A DNA stretch of 64,000 bases from the NCBI RefSeq assembly GCF_020740795.1, contig NC_067283.1:59675966-59739965 (forward strand), in the 5' to 3' direction. Positions within the stretch are counted from its first letter, which is position 1. The number at the start of each line of letters is the position of its first letter. The notes under the pieces were generated by a model. It was not told the origin of the DNA and ran no database searches. It was given only the letters and a program-made list of their open reading frames with translations. A program made the translations under genes and the position numbers. This stretch comes from Apus apus (taxonomy: Eukaryota > Chordata > Aves > Apodiformes > Apodidae). Of the stretch, positions 59,940 through 64,000 are shown in pieces.

Positions 59940-60545
59940 CCCTTTGGTAAGCGGGGTGCTGGGTGCCTTCCCACAAAGCAAGCAAAACAAAGGAATTTGC
60001 CATTGCGTATGACACAGGAACTGTAAAGTCCGCAAGCTTCCAAGTCCATCCTCCCTACAGTGATTGGTTAACGATTATAATATTGCTAAATCACTATTTC
60101 TACTATCACACATGCTCAGGGGAAGAGTCTTCACATGGGCAGGGGTCTTTTTTGACGTGGAGATGTGTTTTTTTAGTCTTATAATGACATTATAATAAGA
60201 TACATTCACGTAAAGGACACCATATCTCATGTTCTATAGCTCCAACTGCACAAGACTGGTTCAGCAGTAAATCTTTATTTTGGTTCTTCTTTATCACCTC
60301 CTGTGTTCCTGAAGTCCAATTACCCATATAGACCTTAATTCTTCTCTGCCAAGTTGGTGATTTACATGAGACACCCTTAAAACTTAATTAATTGCCTACT
60401 TCAAGGTCTAGTTACTGCAGGCTGTCCTTGCTCAGTGTTAGCTGTGGTACTAACTGTGTGTGCCTGACTATGTTTTTAACTTGTATATATATACAGAGTA
60501 CATCTTACACGAAATAACCACATCATTCTAAATTTCTGAGTTATT
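59940..60545 (-). repeat. Dispersed repeat R3, copy 2
   Basis: Inverse-oriented homologue of 33958-34560. It lies immediately upstream of the candidate reductase promoter. See copy 1 for landmarks. Confidence 0.75.
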
Positions 60546-60864
60546 TTCCTACAAGTGTGCAGTGTAGAATAATGTATGTGCCTTTCAGGAAGATTGGCCT
60601 GGGATGGCCGGTCTCAGTGGCCAGCTCAGTTCTGAAACCCAATGCAGAGATGTCCAGGTTTTGCTGCCGATCACTTCAAGTGAAGCACTAACACTGCGTA
60701 TTCCAGTACTGGCATTTGGATCGTGAGCAAGAGTGGGCACAAAGGTATGGAAGCACACCTGGTGCCAGGGAGCAGGCAGCACAGCTCCCACAGGCAGGGT
60801 TAGCTCTGGGTGCAAGGTGTGTCAGGAAGATGGATATGCAGTTGTGACCCATCGGGTTCCAACC

Positions 60865-61512
60865 TGTGAGAAACGTTTGTCGTACCAACGAACAGGCCCA
60901 CAGAGATCCTTCAGCAAAGCAGTTCATTTACACTCCTGCAAGAATGGGTGACCTAAACAAGTAAGCACACCTGATAGTAAGGTGAATAACTGTTTATATT
61001 CCCTATTCCCAACACAAAGTTCCCTCCCCTGTTTCCCCACTGGCTGGGTACTCCAGGGTTTACAGCCCATCTGACGCTTCTAATTATCCTGTAAGTTTCG
61101 TGCCCCTGTTTACACATTCCATTCTAGGAGTTTACTTTTTACCTTTTAAGGTTTAATTCTGACCTTTCTTGCCCCCTTGGCTGCCTTCCCAATGACCAGA
61201 ATGATTTATACCATCTGGTGCCATCCTCTCCTGGGGAGTAGCATAAGAGTGACTTTGTTCTGTCTTTATCATGGCCTTTGCCATGTTCAGGTATCTCAGC
61301 TCCCCCAGATGGAACCCAATCAAGTCCCTCAGTTTCTTGGACCATAAATCACCTCAGTGTCTTTGGAATGCCCACTTCTCTCTTCAGTCACCATAAAGTT
61401 TCTTTTCACTAGGGCAGAAACAAACCATTCTCTTCCTAACACTAGGGTGTGAAAACACCACTACATTTCTAACACTGAGATGCAAAAACAACACTACATG
61501 TCATTTCTAACA
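60865..61512 (-). mobile_element. Solo LTR, family L1 (copy C)
   Basis: 648 bp, starting TGTGAGAAACG and ending TTTCTAACA. It has the same length as copy A at 27256-27903 and only sparse differences from it (for example ACTGTTTATATT against ACTGTGTATATT). Orientation is inferred from ERV2. No viral internal region adjoins. Confidence 0.85.
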
Positions 61513-62360
61513 AACATACCTGTACCTTCACACAGCACTCAAGCCAGAACTAGCTCAATGAACTAGAGGTTCTTTGCTGTGGGTAAATATATTGACAAAA
61601 TAACCAGGATATGCATGCGGCTGCTCTCTCTGTTGCAGTATCTCCTTAATCAAATCCCGTGGAGACACAGGGCGTTTTTCAATGTCCATAGAGTGGGCAG
61701 CCGCACAGATTTGGAGATGGGGGCTGCGCTGACCTCTGTTTCACCCTCCTCATGCCACCCAGCAGCACTACTCGGGCCGGCTGCCGCTGTGGCGCGGCTC
61801 CACACCCCCCCTGCGAGGGGAGATGCCCCAGGCTCAGCCAGCAGGCGGGCAGCACAACCCGCGGTCCACAGGTTGGGCGCCCCGGGCTTTTCGGGCAGCA
61901 GGGACACCCCCAGGGGGGCAGCTGCCGCTTTGGCTGCCCTCTCGGCCACCGCCTGGCAGCCAGGCCGCAGCCCAGCCCTCCTGGTTTGGCGGCGGCTCTG
62001 CGGGAGGCGGCGGCACAGCCGCTCCTGAAGAGACAACGCCGCAGCCCTGGGGCGGGAGGAGGGGGGTCTCGCCGGCCCCACGACGTGTCCCCCGCGGCCA
62101 GGAGCACCGACACCCCCGCCCGGCCCCGCCCGCCGCGCTGCCTCGGGGCGGAGCGCGTTTCCCGGCGCGCCCAGGCCCTGCCTGCCTTCCGCTTCCTGCG
62201 GTCGGGCGTTGGAGGCTCCGCGTCGCAGGGAGCGGGAGGCCGAGAGGTGCGGCCCGGGCCGGGCTGGCGGGCTGGGCTGGGCCGGGCCGGGCCGGGCCCG
62301 GGGCGCCGTGTGCTGGCGGTGCCGCTGCGCTAGGGCAGCCGCGGCTGCCGAACGCCGCTG

Positions 62361-62432
62361 CGGGGCTGCGGGGCTGCGGGGCCGGGGCTGCGCGGGGCCG
62401 GGGCTGCGGGGCCGGGGCTGCGCGGGCAGGCC
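62361..62432. repeat. G-rich short tandem repeat
   Basis: Imperfect repeats of GGGGCTGC and GGGGCCGGGGCTGCGC run between the candidate non-coding exon and the coding exon of TXNL4A. The plus strand has many runs of three or four G. Confidence 0.75.
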
Positions 62433-62492
62433 GGGCTGTCAGCCGCCGGGTGTTTGCTGTCGTCCCTGCAGGCCCGTCAGCCGCCCGTCAGG

Positions 62493-62645
62493 ATGTCGTA
62501 CATGCTGCCGCACCTGCACAACGGCTGGCAGGTGGACCAGGCCATCCTCTCCGAAGAGGACCGTGTGGTGGTCATCCGCTTCGGGCACGACTGGGACCCG
62601 ACCTGCATGAAGATGGACGAAGTCCTGTACAGCATCGCTGAGAAG
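62493..62645 (+). CDS. TXNL4A: Thioredoxin-like 4A (U5 snRNP 15-kDa protein), first coding exon
   Basis: The open frame starts at ATG 62493 and ends at AAG before a GTGAGC donor at 62646, giving 51 codons in phase 0. Residues MSYMLPHLHNGWQVDQAIL, VVVIRFGHDWDPTCMKMDE and VLYSIAEK match the N-terminus of the highly conserved Dim1/TXNL4A family (142 residues in human). The protein has a thioredoxin fold without the redox CxxC and is a core part of the U5 and tri-snRNP spliceosome. The remaining exons lie beyond 64000; I saw none in 62646-64000. Transcription runs away from RBFA. Confidence 0.95.
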
Positions 62646-64000
62646 GTGAGCGGCAGCTGCGACGTGAGGCGGCCCTGGCTGCGGCCGCTGGTTTCGGTGG
62701 CTCACACCGAGCCTGGGGCCGGTCACGGGTCGGTTGCTGAAGAGCTGCTCCTGCTTCAAGAGGCGGCGGAAGGGCTGTTGGGTGTGCTTGCGTGAACGTC
62801 GCCTGAAGCAAGCGACTGCCCCGGTGTTTGTAGTATTTTATGGGGTGAGAAGAGGGCTGCGAGGCCTGAAATCCGGATGGCTGCCGGAGCCGCGCGCGGG
62901 GCGGTGGGGCGGCCCTGTCACCCCGCAACCCGAGTGCGGGCTGGCTTCAGGTTGCCGCTCGAACAACCTGAAACGCTGCTTTCGCTTCTGCTCTTAAACA
63001 TGTCAGGATGTACAGTATAGCGTTGATTAATTTATCATTTAAATTATTTGTGGAGACGTGGCATTCCGTTGAGTTCCATGGGCTTAATTAAATTTTAGGA
63101 GCCGAACTGAAGCTGTTTTCAGATGGAAACTGACAGCAGGTCACTCACTTAAGAAAGATATTGAGGAAAAATTAACTGTAACGTACACAATCAGCTGGAG
63201 TTAACTTTCTCTTGTATTTGGCTAAGTTTTTGTTTAGTAATAGATGTAGAAAATTGATAGCTCTTCTTTAACTGAACCAAATAGAAAGTGATGCAAAAAA
63301 ATCGGACCCAGAATCAGTAACTCGGGTAGGAAAAGGAGTCAACTATCTTAATATAAAATTGTGTGCATACTGCATAACTTGATGCAGAGTTGTTTTCGTG
63401 TTATACTCCTTTATCTCTTAATGTTATGTTTAAATAAAGGAACTTCTCTAAAAACCCTACAATGAAATATCTGTACCTATAGGCAACTGTTATGACATAA
63501 TAGAGTACTGTAAGGAGTTGTGAAAAGGTTTTATTCAGTTGTTTTGTGTTTAACATGGTGGGATCGACTTTCAGCAGTATGTTCGGCAATTTGGGAGGCA
63601 TATTGGCAGTTAGGGGTAACGGGGGGAGGAAAGAACAATGTAACTTCTTATTTAAAAATCTCCCTCTGCAGAAATGGCAAATTAAAGGGGGAGATCCTTC
63701 CTCATCCTCTTGCTTACAAGCCATGTTTGGATCTCTGCTGTTTTAAAGAGTGAGTAACAGTTCCACTTGTAAAAGTGTTTATACTAGAGAATAAAGCAGA
63801 ATGTTAACATGCTGTAATTGGGTGCTACATTTGAAGAAAATGTAGCCATATTTTTACATTGGTTACCATCGTTCAATATTGTTTTAGTCTGCAGTATCTT
63901 TCTGGGTAGCAGTAATATTATAATAGGAAAACAGGGTTTATTTATTTTTTCAGTTTGAATCCTTTTGGGGGAAAAGAAGCTAGAACACTTATGTGAAAAT
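62646..64000 (+). other. TXNL4A intron (to window end)
   Basis: No further TXNL4A coding exon could be read. AT content rises after 63000. Open frames are at most 113 codons and lack known motifs. Confidence 0.6.

Larger units (their letters stand above)
61690..62960. promoter_or_regulatory. CpG island of TXNL4A
   Basis: A dense CpG block covers the TXNL4A first coding exon and upstream region. A candidate non-coding first exon ends at about 62245 (GGCCGAGAG followed by GTGCGG). A pyrimidine-rich acceptor (CTGTCGTCCCTGCAG) precedes the coding exon at 62470. Long open frames on both strands between 61579 and 62641 are composition artefacts. Confidence 0.75.

Noticed and set aside
59557-60049. 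ORFs of 102-133 codons near the CpG block at 59.7 kb
   Set aside because: Open on both strands with no known motif. Better explained as a promoter and non-coding exon.
60838-60864. Possible primer-binding site (TGGAACCCGATGGGTC on the minus strand) next to LTR copy C
   Set aside because: It starts with TGG near the LTR end, but does not read as a convincing tRNA 3' end, and no gag follows. Copy C is treated as a solo LTR.
60865-61512. LTR copy C as the missing 5' LTR of ERV2
   Set aside because: The intact reductase gene lies between them, and copy C is much closer to solo copy A than to the ERV2 LTR.
61579-62641. ORFs up to 272 codons around 62 kb
   Set aside because: They are CpG-island artefacts of low-complexity Ala/Arg/Gly/Pro composition. 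Only the 51-codon TXNL4A exon shows family motifs and a correct splice donor.

Overview
The window is vertebrate nuclear DNA, almost certainly from a bird. It carries many 5'-truncated CR1 LINEs with the avian-type 3' tail (GATTCTATGATTCTATGA), endogenous retroviruses and LTRs, spliced genes with CpG-island promoters, and two host genes (RBFA, TXNL4A) that neighbour each other in vertebrates. The species cannot be fixed from the sequence alone.

Layout. 1-6403: the right end of a very large minisatellite with mixed 16/17/20-bp units and an assembly gap at 2436-2532. 6404-11150: unassigned DNA, then a decayed minus-strand retroviral pro-pol remnant (ERV1). Its integrase is split by a minus-strand CR1, which is itself split by a plus-strand CR1. 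11151-14800: intergenic. 15135-26280 (minus): RBFA, whose seven coding exons join in phase to give 337 codons, with a CR1 in intron 3. 26860-56490 (minus): three head-to-tail copies of a D-2-hydroxyacid dehydrogenase gene of the glyoxylate/hydroxypyruvate reductase type. The copy at 52306-56490 is intact (328 codons). The middle copy (36190-50650) is a pseudogene broken up by an ERV and LTRs. The leftmost copy (26860-28826) keeps only exons 4-6. 39895-48720: a gammaretrovirus-like minus-strand ERV2 (gag, pro, pol, env, one LTR) carrying two CR1 insertions. At least six other LTR or LTR-like repeats are scattered over 27-61.5 kb. 61690-62960: the CpG island and first coding exon of TXNL4A (plus strand). 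The rest of that gene lies outside the window.

How the genes relate. RBFA (mitochondrial small-subunit maturation) and TXNL4A (U5 snRNP protein) are transcribed away from each other, as in human, where I recall them as direct neighbours. Here about 36 kb of reductase paralogues and retroelements separates them. No operon-like coupling or unknown multi-gene system is visible. The most informative points are the tandem reductase family with its graded decay, the possible GC-AG intron in RBFA, the three-layer nested retroelement, and the higher-order duplications in the minisatellite.

Exon borders were found by reading splice sites and phases by eye. Repeat borders are approximate unless stated otherwise.
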